A stretch of DNA of 64,000 bases from Streptomyces sp. NBC_00457 (GTDB lineage Bacteria > Actinomycetota > Actinomycetes > Streptomycetales > Streptomycetaceae): the NCBI RefSeq assembly GCF_036014015.1, contig NZ_CP107905.1, positions 7,936,001 to 8,000,000 on the forward strand, given 5' to 3'. The translations under genes were made by a program, and so were the position numbers. Shown here piece by piece: positions 53,214 through 61,240 of this stretch; the first letter of the stretch is position 1, and the number at the start of each line of letters is the position of its first letter. The notes under the pieces were generated by a model. That model saw only the letters and a list, made by a program, of their open reading frames with translations. It was not told where the DNA came from and made no database searches.

Positions 53214-53303
53214 GAAACGACCGGGACGGAAGCGACCGGGACGCAAATGACCTGGAATCACACGACCGGGACGCACACGACCTGGACGTACACGACACGG
53301 AGC
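53214..53303. repeat. Six 15-bp tandem repeats in the beta-galactosidase / AraC promoter region
   Basis: Six contiguous units of 15 bp start at 53214, 53229, 53244, 53259, 53274 and 53289. The consensus is (C/G)A(A/C)ACGACCGGGACG; units 3, 5 and 6 vary the CCGGGACG part. Codon third positions here are far poorer in G/C than in neighbouring genes, so the stretch is unlikely to be coding although an in-frame ATG at 53186 exists. The spacing (one and a half helical turns) and location suggest a regulator-binding array. Confidence 0.8.
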
Positions 53304-53317
53304 GGAGTCGGCCGCGG

Positions 53318-54202
53318 ATGTACCACACCTGGATGCGGTTCTTCACGCCCGGCCCCGCCCACCACCGGCTCGGCCTGGTCTGCCTAGGCGTCGGCCTCCA
53401 GTACGGCGCCCTGCCCACCGTAGGACCGCGCACCCTCGACAGCCACGTCGCCGTCGTGATCAGCACCGGCGGCGGCTGGTACGCCGGCCCCGACGGCCGC
53501 CGTACCACCGTCACCGCGCCCGCACTGCTGTGGCTCACACCCGGCGTCCCGCACCACTACGGGCCCGACCCCGACACCGGCTGGGACGAGGGCTTCGTCG
53601 GCTTCGCCGGACCCGCCACCGCCACCTACACCGAACTCGGCTACATCGAACCCGGCCGCCCCGTGGTGCCCCTCGCGGACGCCACCGGCCCGCGCGCCGT
53701 CGTCGCCCGCATCGTGCGCGCCGCCCGTCGCGACAACCCGCTCCTGGAAGTGGAGACCGGCGCCGCCGTCCACGAACTCCTCGTCGCCCTGCGCCGCGCC
53801 CGCGCCGACCTGACCCCCGCCGGAAACCAGGTCCTCAAGGCGCTCGCCCGCGACGCCTGTCTGCCGATGTCGGTCGCCGACCACGCCGCCCGGCACGGCA
53901 TGACCACCGCCGAACTACGCGCCGCCGTCCGCCGCGTGGCCGGCTGCAGCCCCAAGGACTACCTGCTCGGCATCCGCCTCGGCCGCGCCAAGGAACTCCT
54001 CGCCGCCACCGAACTGCCCGTCGCCGCCGTCGCCCGCCGCGTCGGCTACGACGACCCCGCCTACTTCTCCCGCCTGTTCACCCGCCGCGTCGGCATGGCC
54101 CCCATCCGCTTCCGCGCCCAGGAGGGCCGCACCGTCCCCGGCGGCTGGAGCGACCGCATCCCCGACCCCGACGACCCACCCGTCATCGAACGCCCGCGCT
54201 GA
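53318..54202 (+). CDS. AraC family transcriptional regulator
   Basis: I prefer ATG 53318 (MYHTWMRFFTPGPAHHRLGL), 294 residues, because the frame upstream to ATG 53186 is made of tandem repeats with atypical codon use. The N-terminal ~150 residues form a cupin-like sugar-binding domain: 'VVISTGGGWYAGPDGRRTTVTAPALLWLTPGVPHHYGPDPDTGWDEGFVGF'. The C-terminal domain has two helix-turn-helix motifs: 'MSVADHAARHGMTTAELRAAVRRVAGCSPKDYLLGIRLGRAKELL' and 'LPVAAVARRVGYDDPAYFSRLFTRRVGMAPIRFRA'. It probably activates the divergent GH35 gene in response to a galactoside. Confidence 0.9.
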   Translation: MYHTWMRFFTPGPAHHRLGLVCLGVGLQYGALPTVGPRTLDSHVAVVISTGGGWYAGPDGRRTTVTAPALLWLTPGVPHHYGPDPDTGWDEGFVGFAGPATATYTELGYIEPGRPVVPLADATGPRAVVARIVRAARRDNPLLEVETGAAVHELLVALRRARADLTPAGNQVLKALARDACLPMSVADHAARHGMTTAELRAAVRRVAGCSPKDYLLGIRLGRAKELLAATELPVAAVARRVGYDDPAYFSRLFTRRVGMAPIRFRAQEGRTVPGGWSDRIPDPDDPPVIERPR

Positions 54203-54228
54203 GCGCTCCGCTGGAAGCACGCAGTTGG

Positions 54229-54350
54229 GCCGTCTTTCGTCTGCGGCGCCGTCGTGGCTGGTCGCTCCCCCACTCTCGGCTTCGCTCGAGCGGGGAGACC
54301 CCCATCGCGGCGGAGCCGCATATCAGACACAGCCCCGCGCCCCTTCGGGC
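54229..54350 (+). repeat. Interspersed REP-like element, copy 6, interrupted by a 41-bp module
   Basis: The copy reads GGCCGTCTTTCGTCTGCGGC GCCGTCGTGGCTGGTCGC, then a 41-bp foreign module (54266-54306), then GCGGCGGAGCCGCATATCAG ... CAGCCCCGCGCCCCTTCGGG. Copy 1 at 15711 has only GCCCAC at the place of the module. It lies between the AraC and chorismate mutase genes. Confidence 0.8.
54266..54306 (+). mobile_element. 41-bp module nested in REP copy 6, shared with the element at 58159
   Basis: TCCCCCACTCTCGGCTTCGC continues TCGAGCGGGGAGACCCCCAT and C. The same 41 bp recur at 58243-58283 with a single mismatch. The module contains CTCGGCTTCGCTCGAG and CCCCC/GGGG arms able to fold back. It splits a repeat copy cleanly, which suggests it moved as a unit. 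Confidence 0.65.
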
Positions 54351-54381
54351 CGCGGCCCGGCCTCCCCGTAGGGTTTCGCCC

Positions 54382-54732
54382 ATGACCACCAGCAACACCT
54401 CGACCGGTGACGTCGACCCCGCCGTCCGCGAGGAACTCGCCCGGCTACGCGACAGCATCGACAACATCGACGCGGCCGTCGTCCACATGCTCGCCGAACG
54501 CTTCAAATGCACCCAGCAGGTCGGCCACCTCAAAGCCGCGCACCAGCTGCCGCCCGCCGATCCCGCCCGCGAGGCCCGGCAGATCGCCCGGCTGCGCGCA
54601 CTCGCCGAGAGCGCCAAGCTGGACCCCGCCTTTGCTGAGAAGTTCCTCAATTTCATCATCGGCGAAGTGATCAGACACCACGAGATCATCGCCGAGGACA
54701 CGGTGAACGGCTCTATGCCGGCGGCCGATTGA
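54382..54732 (+). CDS. Chorismate mutase (AroQ type)
   Basis: The 116-residue all-helical protein matches the AroQ chorismate mutase domain. 'VREELARLRDSIDNIDAAVVHMLAERFKCTQQVGHLKAAHQLPPADPAREARQIARLRALAE' contains the usual catalytic residues: Arg in helix 1, Arg/Lys around 'ERFKCTQQVGHLK', and the Asp/Arg of 'DPAREARQ'. 'FLNFIIGEVIRHHEII' is the third helix with Glu/Gln positions. It converts chorismate to prephenate for Phe/Tyr synthesis and competes with TrpE for chorismate. It is monofunctional, without a prephenate dehydratase domain or signal peptide. It appears transcribed alone, preceded by repeat copy 6. Confidence 0.9.
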   Translation: MTTSNTSTGDVDPAVREELARLRDSIDNIDAAVVHMLAERFKCTQQVGHLKAAHQLPPADPAREARQIARLRALAESAKLDPAFAEKFLNFIIGEVIRHHEIIAEDTVNGSMPAAD

Positions 54733-54871
54733 CCTCGTTCTTCGCTCCCCGGGGCGTGACATGCGCGCCCGCGCGCGGCATGCTGCGCTGTGCACTCCTT
54801 GTCAGCTGACGAGCACGCCCCGTCAGCGCCCGGACATAAGCTGGTTGTCCACGCGGGAGGGACGCCGGGCC

Positions 54872-55405
54872 ATGCCGTCGGAATCCAAGATCCTCATCGT
54901 CGACGATCACAAGGACACGCTCTACGCACTGGAGAGCGCCCTGGCGCCGCTGGGCTATCTGCTGGCCCGCGCCACCAGCGGTGACGAGGCACTCAAGCAG
55001 GTGCTCCGCGGCCGGGTCGGCCTTCTTCTGCTCGATGTGCGCATGCCCGGCGTCGGCGGCCTCGACGTGGTCCGCTACATGCGGCGCGTGGAACAGACCC
55101 AGTACATCCCCGTCATCCTGCTCACCGGCTACGGCGCCGACCACGAACTGACCTCCACCGCCTTCGGCCTCGGCGTCGCCGACCTCGTCATGAAGCCCAT
55201 CGACCCCTGGGCCCTGCGCACCAAGGTCCGCTACCTGTACGACGCCCACCAGCGCCACCTCGCTCTCGAACGCGAGGTCCGCGCACTGCGCGCCCTCGTC
55301 CAGGACCACCCCCCGCGGCCCGCGCTGCCCCACCCCGACGCCCGCGTACCGAACCAGCGGCCCTCGGGCACCCAAACCGGAAAACTCGAACAGGACCGGA
55401 CATAG
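54872..55405 (+). CDS. Stand-alone receiver-domain response regulator
   Basis: ATG 54872, after GGGAGG (54855-54860), gives 177 residues. Residues ~5-125 form a REC domain: 'KILIVDDHKDTLYALESALAPLGY' (acidic pair), phospho-acceptor Asp in 'VGLLLLDVRMPGVGGLDVVRYM', Thr in 'VILLTGYGADHELTSTAFGLG', and the conserved Lys in 'DLVMKPIDPWALRTKVRYLY'. No DNA-binding or enzymatic output domain follows; the C-terminus is a short helix ('HQRHLALEREVRALRALVQ') and a disordered Pro-rich tail. No histidine kinase is adjacent. It probably acts by protein contact or as a phosphate sink. Confidence 0.88.
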   Translation: MPSESKILIVDDHKDTLYALESALAPLGYLLARATSGDEALKQVLRGRVGLLLLDVRMPGVGGLDVVRYMRRVEQTQYIPVILLTGYGADHELTSTAFGLGVADLVMKPIDPWALRTKVRYLYDAHQRHLALEREVRALRALVQDHPPRPALPHPDARVPNQRPSGTQTGKLEQDRT

Positions 55406-55462
55406 GTCGCGTTACCGATCCGAGCCTGTGCGTTGTCAGTGGCATCAGGCAGCATGGCCTGC

Positions 55463-57988
55463 ATGTCCGTACTCACGCGCGACGAAGCGCAGACCCGTGC
55501 CCGGCTTCTCGACGTCCACCGCTACCAGATCGAACTCGATCTGACGCGAGGCGAGGAGCTCTTCGACTCCGTCACCGTCATCCACTTCACGGTACGGAGC
55601 GATCTCGAGGCCTCGGACACCTTCGTCGAGCTCAAGCCCGCCGAGCTGCGCAATGCCCGCCTGGACGGACGCCACCTAGACCTGGACACCCTGGACGAGA
55701 ACCGGCTGCCCCTCAAGGACCTCACTCCGGGCGAGCACGTACTGCACATCGACGCCGGCATGCGCTACTCGCGCACCGGCGAGGGCATGCACCGCTTCAC
55801 CGACCCCACCGACGGCGAGACCTACGTCTACACCCAGCTGTTCATGGACGACGTCCAGCGCGTCTTCGCCGCCTTCGACCAGCCCGACCTCAAGGCCGTC
55901 TTCGAACTGTCGATCAAGGCCCCCGAAGGCTGGACCGTCCTCGCCAACGGCATCACCGAGCACCAGGGCGACGGCCTGTGGAAGGCGGCTCCCACCCCGC
56001 TGATCTCCACCTATCTCGTCGCCGTCGCCGCCGGCCCCTGGCACTCCGTGCGCACCGAACACCGCGGCCTGCCCTTCGGCCTGCACTGCCGCCGCTCCCT
56101 CGCCCCTCACCTCGACACCGACGCCGAGGAACTCCTCGAGGTCACGCGCGCGTGCTACGACCGCTACCACGAGAAGTTCGAAGAGCCCTACCCCTTCGAC
56201 TCCTACGACCAGGCGTTCGTCCCCGAGTTCAACGCCGGCGCCATGGAGAACCCCGGACTGGTCACCTTCCGTGACGAGTTCGTCTACCGCTCCGCCGTCA
56301 CCGACACCGAGCGGCAGACCCGCGCCATGGTCATCGCCCACGAGATGGCCCACATGTGGTTCGGCGACCTCGTCACCCTCCGCTGGTGGGACGACATCTG
56401 GCTGAACGAGTCCTTCGCCGAGTACATGGGCTACCAGACCCTCATCGAAGCAACCCGATTCACTGACACCTGGGTCGAGTTCGGCGTCAACCGCAAGGCC
56501 TGGGGCTACGACGCCGACCAGCGCCCCTCCACCCACCCCGTCGCCCCCGAAGCCGTCGACGACACCGCCTCCGCCCTCCTCAACTTCGACGGCATCTCCT
56601 ACGCCAAGGGCGCCTCCGCACTACGGCAACTCGTCGCCTGGCTCGGTGAGAAGGACTTCCTCGCCGGCATCAACACCCACTTCGCCCGCCACAAGTTCGC
56701 CAACGCCGCCCTCGCCGACTTCATCGACTCCCTCGCCGCCGCCACCGACCGCGACGTCCACGCCTGGGCCGACGCCTGGCTGCGCACCACCGGCGTCGAC
56801 ACCCTCACCCCCCACATCACCCCCGGCGACGACGGCACCTGCACCCTCACCGTCGACCATGCCGGTAGCCGCCCCCACCACATCGCCGTCGGCCTCTACG
56901 ACCTCGACCTCACCGACGAAGGCCGCCTCACCCTGCGCGAACGCCTCGACCTCGACATCCCGCAGACCGACACCCGGCCCATCGGCAAACGCCCCGCACT
57001 GCTCCTGCTCAACGACGGCGACCTCAGCTACGCCAAGGTCCGCTTCGACACCGACTCCTTCCGGGCCGTGCACGCCGGCCTGTCCGGCCTGCCCGACCCC
57101 CTCACCCGAGCCGTCGTCTGGAACGCCCTCAGGGACGCCGTACGCGACGGCGTCAGTGCCCATCCGGGGACGACCGCCGAACCCGCGATGCCCGCCACCG
57201 CCTACCTCGAAGCGGCCCGCGCCCACCTCCCGCACGAAACCGACCTCGCCATCGTCCAGGGCGTCCTCGCCTTCGCCGCCGGACAGATCGCCGACCGCTA
57301 CCTCACCCCCGAGCAGCGGCCCGCCGCGCTGACCACCCTCTCCGACCTCTGCCGCGACCTGATGCGCCGCACCGAGGACGGCGACCACCCCGGCCTGCGC
57401 CTGATCGCCGTACGCCACTTCATCGACGTCGCCGCCCAGCCCGACACCATCGCCGCCTGGCTCGCCGACGGCACCGTGCCCGGCGGCCCGGAACTCGACC
57501 CCGAGCTGCGCTGGCGCGTCCTGGCCCGCCTCGCCGTCCTCGGCGCCACCGACGAGTCGGCCATCGCCGCCGAACTGGACCGCGACCCCAGCGCCACCGG
57601 CCAGGAAGGCGCCGCCCGCTGCCGGGCCGCCCTGCCCGACCCGGACGCCAAGCGCACGGCCTGGGAGGCGATGTTCGCCACCGACGACCTCTCCAACTAC
57701 CTCTTCACGGCAACCGCCCAGGGCTTCTGGCAGCCCGAACAGGCCGACCTCGTACGGGAGTACGTGCCGCGCTACTACGCGGACGCCGTCGCCGTGGCCG
57801 CCCGCCGCGGCCCCGCCATCGCAGAAGCCGCCGGCCGCTGGGCCTTCCCCGTCCACGCCGTCGACCCCGACACCCTGCGTCTGGGCGAGACCTGCCTGCG
57901 CGACGGCGACCCCATCCCCGCCCTGCGCCGCAAACTGGTCGACCAGCTCGACGACCTCGCACGGGCCTTGCGCGTCCGGGAGGCATAG
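55463..57988 (+). CDS. pepN: Aminopeptidase N (M1 family)
   Basis: ATG 55463 gives 841 residues (MSVLTRDEAQTRARLLDVHR); ATG 55433 would add ten. M1 signatures are present: the exopeptidase motif 'FNAGAMENPGLVTFRDEF' (G-A-M-E-N), the zinc site 'VIAHEMAHMWFGDLVTLRWWDDIWLNESFAEYMG' (H-E-x-x-H-x18-E) and the tyrosine of 'YAKGASALRQLVAWLGEKDF' that stabilises the transition state. The C-terminal ~400 residues form the helical domain that covers the active site. It removes N-terminal residues from peptides in the cytoplasm. The 150-bp gap that follows holds no feature that I recognise apart from the next gene's ribosome site. Confidence 0.95.
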   Translation: MSVLTRDEAQTRARLLDVHRYQIELDLTRGEELFDSVTVIHFTVRSDLEASDTFVELKPAELRNARLDGRHLDLDTLDENRLPLKDLTPGEHVLHIDAGMRYSRTGEGMHRFTDPTDGETYVYTQLFMDDVQRVFAAFDQPDLKAVFELSIKAPEGWTVLANGITEHQGDGLWKAAPTPLISTYLVAVAAGPWHSVRTEHRGLPFGLHCRRSLAPHLDTDAEELLEVTRACYDRYHEKFEEPYPFDSYDQAFVPEFNAGAMENPGLVTFRDEFVYRSAVTDTERQTRAMVIAHEMAHMWFGDLVTLRWWDDIWLNESFAEYMGYQTLIEATRFTDTWVEFGVNRKAWGYDADQRPSTHPVAPEAVDDTASALLNFDGISYAKGASALRQLVAWLGEKDFLAGINTHFARHKFANAALADFIDSLAAATDRDVHAWADAWLRTTGVDTLTPHITPGDDGTCTLTVDHAGSRPHHIAVGLYDLDLTDEGRLTLRERLDLDIPQTDTRPIGKRPALLLLNDGDLSYAKVRFDTDSFRAVHAGLSGLPDPLTRAVVWNALRDAVRDGVSAHPGTTAEPAMPATAYLEAARAHLPHETDLAIVQGVLAFAAGQIADRYLTPEQRPAALTTLSDLCRDLMRRTEDGDHPGLRLIAVRHFIDVAAQPDTIAAWLADGTVPGGPELDPELRWRVLARLAVLGATDESAIAAELDRDPSATGQEGAARCRAALPDPDAKRTAWEAMFATDDLSNYLFTATAQGFWQPEQADLVREYVPRYYADAVAVAARRGPAIAEAAGRWAFPVHAVDPDTLRLGETCLRDGDPIPALRRKLVDQLDDLARALRVREA

Positions 57989-58138
57989 GAACCCGGACCT
58001 CGCAACTCCGACACCCCCAACACGTTTTCCCCGCACGGAAGTACCCCCATTCGGGTTCCGATCGTTGGGCTTTTCGGGCGCCACCACGCAACCGCGTACA
58101 AGCTGGAACCCCCTCTGCCCGGCGCCCGGAGGACACCC

Positions 58139-59761
58139 ATGAGCACGCTGCTGCCCCAAGGCGGCTCCGAGGAAGTGCCAGCACGCCCCCACGCCGCCCG
58201 GCACGCACTCTCGCCGCACCAGTCAAAGGCTCAAGTAGCTCCTCCCCCACTCTCGGCTTCGCTCGAGCGGGGGGACCCCCATCGAGAGCCTTCGCCCGGC
58301 ACGCCGAGAGCACGCACCGAACGACGCGGGAACGCACTCTCACTTCCTCGGAGCCGCCTCGCCTCAGGACCCGAGGGCCGCCACGCCCTGCGGCCGCTGC
58401 TCGACACCGTCCTCGACGCGCTCCACGCCGGCGAGCGGGCCCGAGGCGGCCCGCTGCCCGCGGGAGGCCCGGACGCGGTCGCAGCGCGCGTGCGGGACGC
58501 GGTGGGCGACGTACTGCCCGACGAGGGCGACCCGGACGCCCTGCGCGTCCTCGTGCAAGCCGTCGCCGAAGGAGCCGCCGACCCCGCGCACCCCCTGTGC
58601 GCGGCCCACCTCCACTGCCCACCCCTCGCCGTCGCCACCGCCGCCGACCTCGCCGTGTCCGCCCTGAATCCGTCGATGGACTCGTGGGACCAGGCACCAG
58701 CCGCGTCGGAGCTGGAGGAACTGGTGACACGAGCACTCGCGAACGAGGTCTACCCGGACGCGAGGAACTGCGCGAACGGCCCCCACCGGCCCGCAGCCGA
58801 CACCGCACAGCACCACCCCGACGCCCTCATCACCACCGGCGGCACCGAATCCAACCAACTCGCCCTCCTCCTCGCCCGCGAAGCACACGGCCCGAGCGTG
58901 CGGCTGGTCGTCGGTGCCAACGCGCACCACACGCTGCCCCGCGCCGCCTGGCTGCTCGGCCTGCCCGCCCCCGTCGTCGTACCCGCGCCCGCCGGCACCC
59001 TCGATCCCGCCGCCCTCGACCAAGCCCTCACCGCACTCCCCGGCCCGATCCTCGTAGCAGCCACCGCGGGCACCACCGACGCCGGACTCATCGACCCCCT
59101 CCCCGACATCGCCGCACTCTGCCGAACCCACGGCGCACGACTCCACATCGACGCGGCGTACGGCGGCCCCCTCCTGTTCAGCCAACGCCACCGCGCCAAG
59201 CTCACCGGACTGGCAGCCGCCGACACCGTCACCCTCGACCTGCACAAACTCGGCTGGCAACCGGTCCCCGCCGGAGTCCTCGCCGTCAAGAACACCCGCG
59301 ACCTCGCAGCCCTGCACCACCACGCCGACTACCTCAACGCCGACGACGACACCGAAGCCGGCCTCCCCGACCTGCTCGGCCGCTCCCTGCGCACCACCCG
59401 CCGCCCCGACGCCCTCAAAATCGCCGTCACCCTCAAAACCCTCGGCCGCACCGGACTCGGCACACTCATCGATCACATCTGCGACCGTGCCCGCGAATTC
59501 GCCGCACTCGTCCAGGAACACCCCGGCTACGAGCTCTACGACACACCCACCCTCAGCACCGTCCTGTTCCGGCCCACCACAGCCACCGACGCCGCCGTCG
59601 CCGCCGTACGCCGACAACTCCTCACCGACGGCCGCGCCGTCCTCGGCCGAGCACGCCTCGACGGCCGGCTGTGGTTCAAAGCAACGCTCCTCAACCCCGC
59701 CACCCGGCCAGGCGACCTCGCCGGGCTCCTGAAACTCGTGGAAGGAACCACCCCCCGATGA
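58139..59761 (+). CDS. PLP-dependent decarboxylase (DesA / diaminobutyrate-decarboxylase type) with inserted N-terminal repeat
   Basis: The 540-residue group II decarboxylase has 'SALNPSMDSWDQAPAASELE', 'ALITTGGTESNQLALLLAREA', 'VVGANAHHTLPRAAWLLGLP', 'LVAATAGTTDAGLIDPLPDI', 'HIDAAYGGPLLFSQ' and the PLP lysine in 'TVTLDLHKLGWQPVPAGVLAV'. It is closest in pattern to lysine or diaminobutyrate decarboxylases of siderophore pathways such as DesA. Residues ~8-74 are encoded by a 201-bp element with 19-bp inverted ends (58159-58359), which adds exactly 67 codons in frame. The next gene starts inside its stop codon (ATGA) and encodes a matching N-hydroxylase, so both probably make a hydroxylated diamine. 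Ribosome site: GGAGGA (58130-58135). Confidence 0.87.
   Translation: MSTLLPQGGSEEVPARPHAARHALSPHQSKAQVAPPPLSASLERGDPHREPSPGTPRARTERRGNALSLPRSRLASGPEGRHALRPLLDTVLDALHAGERARGGPLPAGGPDAVAARVRDAVGDVLPDEGDPDALRVLVQAVAEGAADPAHPLCAAHLHCPPLAVATAADLAVSALNPSMDSWDQAPAASELEELVTRALANEVYPDARNCANGPHRPAADTAQHHPDALITTGGTESNQLALLLAREAHGPSVRLVVGANAHHTLPRAAWLLGLPAPVVVPAPAGTLDPAALDQALTALPGPILVAATAGTTDAGLIDPLPDIAALCRTHGARLHIDAAYGGPLLFSQRHRAKLTGLAAADTVTLDLHKLGWQPVPAGVLAVKNTRDLAALHHHADYLNADDDTEAGLPDLLGRSLRTTRRPDALKIAVTLKTLGRTGLGTLIDHICDRAREFAALVQEHPGYELYDTPTLSTVLFRPTTATDAAVAAVRRQLLTDGRAVLGRARLDGRLWFKATLLNPATRPGDLAGLLKLVEGTTPR
58159..58359. mobile_element. 201-bp element with 19-bp perfect terminal inverted repeats, inside the decarboxylase gene
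   Basis: The left end AGGCGGCTCCGAGGAAGTG (58159-58177) and the right end CACTTCCTCGGAGCCGCCT (58341-58359) are perfect inverted copies. The interior contains the 41-bp module shared with 54266-54306 (at 58243-58283) and the repeated phrase CGCACTCTC near both ends. It encodes no transposase. The length is a multiple of three and has no stop in the host frame. No target duplication is evident. Confidence 0.75.
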
Positions 59762-61170
59762 CCCACCCCCCACGCCACGAGCCCGACACCACCCGCGACC
59801 TCGTCGGCGTCGGCATCGGCCCCTTCAACCTCTCCCTCGCCGCCCTCACCCACCCCCTCGCCGAACTCGACACCGTCTTCTACGACCAACGCCCCACCTT
59901 CGCCTGGCACCCCGGCCTGCTCATCGACGGCGCCACCATCCAAGTCCCCTTCCTCGCCGACCTGGTGACCCTCGCCGACCCCGCCAGCCCCTGGACCTTC
60001 CTCAACTACCTCAAGGCCCGCGACAGGCTCTTCCCCTTCTACTTCGCCGAGCGCTTCCACATCCAGCGCGCCGAATACGACGCCTACTGCCGCTGGGTCG
60101 CCGAAAACCTCCCCGCACTCCACTTCGGCCACCAAGTCGACGCCGTCCGCTTCAACCCCGAACGCGACGTCTTCGAAGTCGACTTCACCAAACTCGACAC
60201 CGACGGCGAAGCCGACGCCCTCGGCCGCACCTACACACGCAACATCGTCCTCGGCATCGGCACCGAACCCCACATCCCCGAACCACTCAAACCCCTCGTC
60301 GACGCACCCGCCGTCCCCGTCATCCACGCCGCCGACTACACCGACCACCGCGACACCCTGCTCGCCGCCGAACACGTCACCGTCATCGGCTCAGGACAGT
60401 CCGGCGCCGAAATCTTCCTCGACCTGCTGCGCCACCGCCCCGCCGGCCGCGAACGACTCCACTGGCTCGGCCGCACCGAAGCCTTCGCCCCCATGGAGTA
60501 CTCCAAGCTCGGCCTCGAACACTTCACCCCCGACTACACCCGCTACTTCCACTCCCTCGCCGAACCCGTCCGCGACCGCCTCGTCACCTCCCAATGGCAG
60601 CTCCACAAAGGCATCGACACCGACACCATCGCCGCCATCCACGACGAGCTCTACCGCCGCACCCTGCACGGCGGCTGGCCCGACGCCGTCCTCACCCCCG
60701 GCGTCCACGTCCGCACCGCAGGACGCGTCGCCACCACCAAAGTCGAACTCCACCTCGAACACACCCAGCAGAACACCCGCTCCCGCCTCACCACCGACGC
60801 CGTCGTCCTCGCCACCGGCTACCGCGAACGCCCCCTCGACCGCCTCCTCGCCGGCCTCGACCCCTACCTGCGCCGCGACAGCCGCGAACGCCCCCGCATC
60901 GACGAACACTTCCGCCTCGTCCTCGACCCCGCCGTCACCACCTCCGGCTGCCACGTCTACGTCCAGAACGCCGAACACCACACCCACGGCGTAGGCACCC
61001 CCGACCTCGGCCTCGCCGCCTGGCGCAGCGCCACCATCCTCAACTCGCTCACCGGCAAGGAGACATACCCCCTCCCACGCCGCACCGCCTTCACCACCTT
61101 CGGCCTCGAACCCCAACCCCTTATCCCACCCGCCCGCCGACCCCTCACCCCCCTCCTCGACGGACGCTGA
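59758..61170 (+). CDS. Lysine/ornithine N-monooxygenase-family flavoprotein (DesB-like)
   Basis: The 470-residue FAD/NADPH monooxygenase has the FAD site 'DLVGVGIGPFNLSLAALTHP', 'FYDQRPTFAWHPGLLIDGATIQVPFLADLVTLADPASPWTFLNYLKARDRLFPFY', the NADPH site 'VTVIGSGQSGAEIFLDLLRHRP', 'WLGRTEAFAPMEYSKLGLEHFTPDY', and the C-terminal 'VVLATGYRERPLDRLLAGL' (A-T-G-Y). These fit N-hydroxylating enzymes such as DesB, IucD and SidA. Together with the preceding decarboxylase it would form an N-hydroxy-diamine for a hydroxamate siderophore. The usual DesC acyltransferase and DesD synthetase are not next to it. A weak hairpin (61188-61223) follows. Confidence 0.9.
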   Translation: MTHPPRHEPDTTRDLVGVGIGPFNLSLAALTHPLAELDTVFYDQRPTFAWHPGLLIDGATIQVPFLADLVTLADPASPWTFLNYLKARDRLFPFYFAERFHIQRAEYDAYCRWVAENLPALHFGHQVDAVRFNPERDVFEVDFTKLDTDGEADALGRTYTRNIVLGIGTEPHIPEPLKPLVDAPAVPVIHAADYTDHRDTLLAAEHVTVIGSGQSGAEIFLDLLRHRPAGRERLHWLGRTEAFAPMEYSKLGLEHFTPDYTRYFHSLAEPVRDRLVTSQWQLHKGIDTDTIAAIHDELYRRTLHGGWPDAVLTPGVHVRTAGRVATTKVELHLEHTQQNTRSRLTTDAVVLATGYRERPLDRLLAGLDPYLRRDSRERPRIDEHFRLVLDPAVTTSGCHVYVQNAEHHTHGVGTPDLGLAAWRSATILNSLTGKETYPLPRRTAFTTFGLEPQPLIPPARRPLTPLLDGR

Positions 61171-61187
61171 CACGACAACGACAACGA

Positions 61188-61223
61188 CAACGGCGCCGGA
61201 GCGCGAACGCCCCGACGCCGTTG
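61188..61223. terminator. Hairpin between the convergent monooxygenase and 5'-nucleotidase genes
   Basis: CAACGGCG (61188-61195) pairs with CGCCGTTG (61216-61223); inner GGAGCG/CGCCCC can pair with mismatches. A short ACAACG tandem repeat precedes it (about 61175-61193). It lies 18 nt after one stop and 18 nt before the other, suitable for both directions. Confidence 0.55.
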
Positions 61224-61240
61224 ACCCGCAACCCCGCGCC

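Noticed and set aside
53186..53317. N-terminal extension of the AraC regulator from ATG 53186
   Set aside because: The stretch is mostly 15-bp tandem repeats with low G/C in third positions, and the cupin domain starts at 53318.
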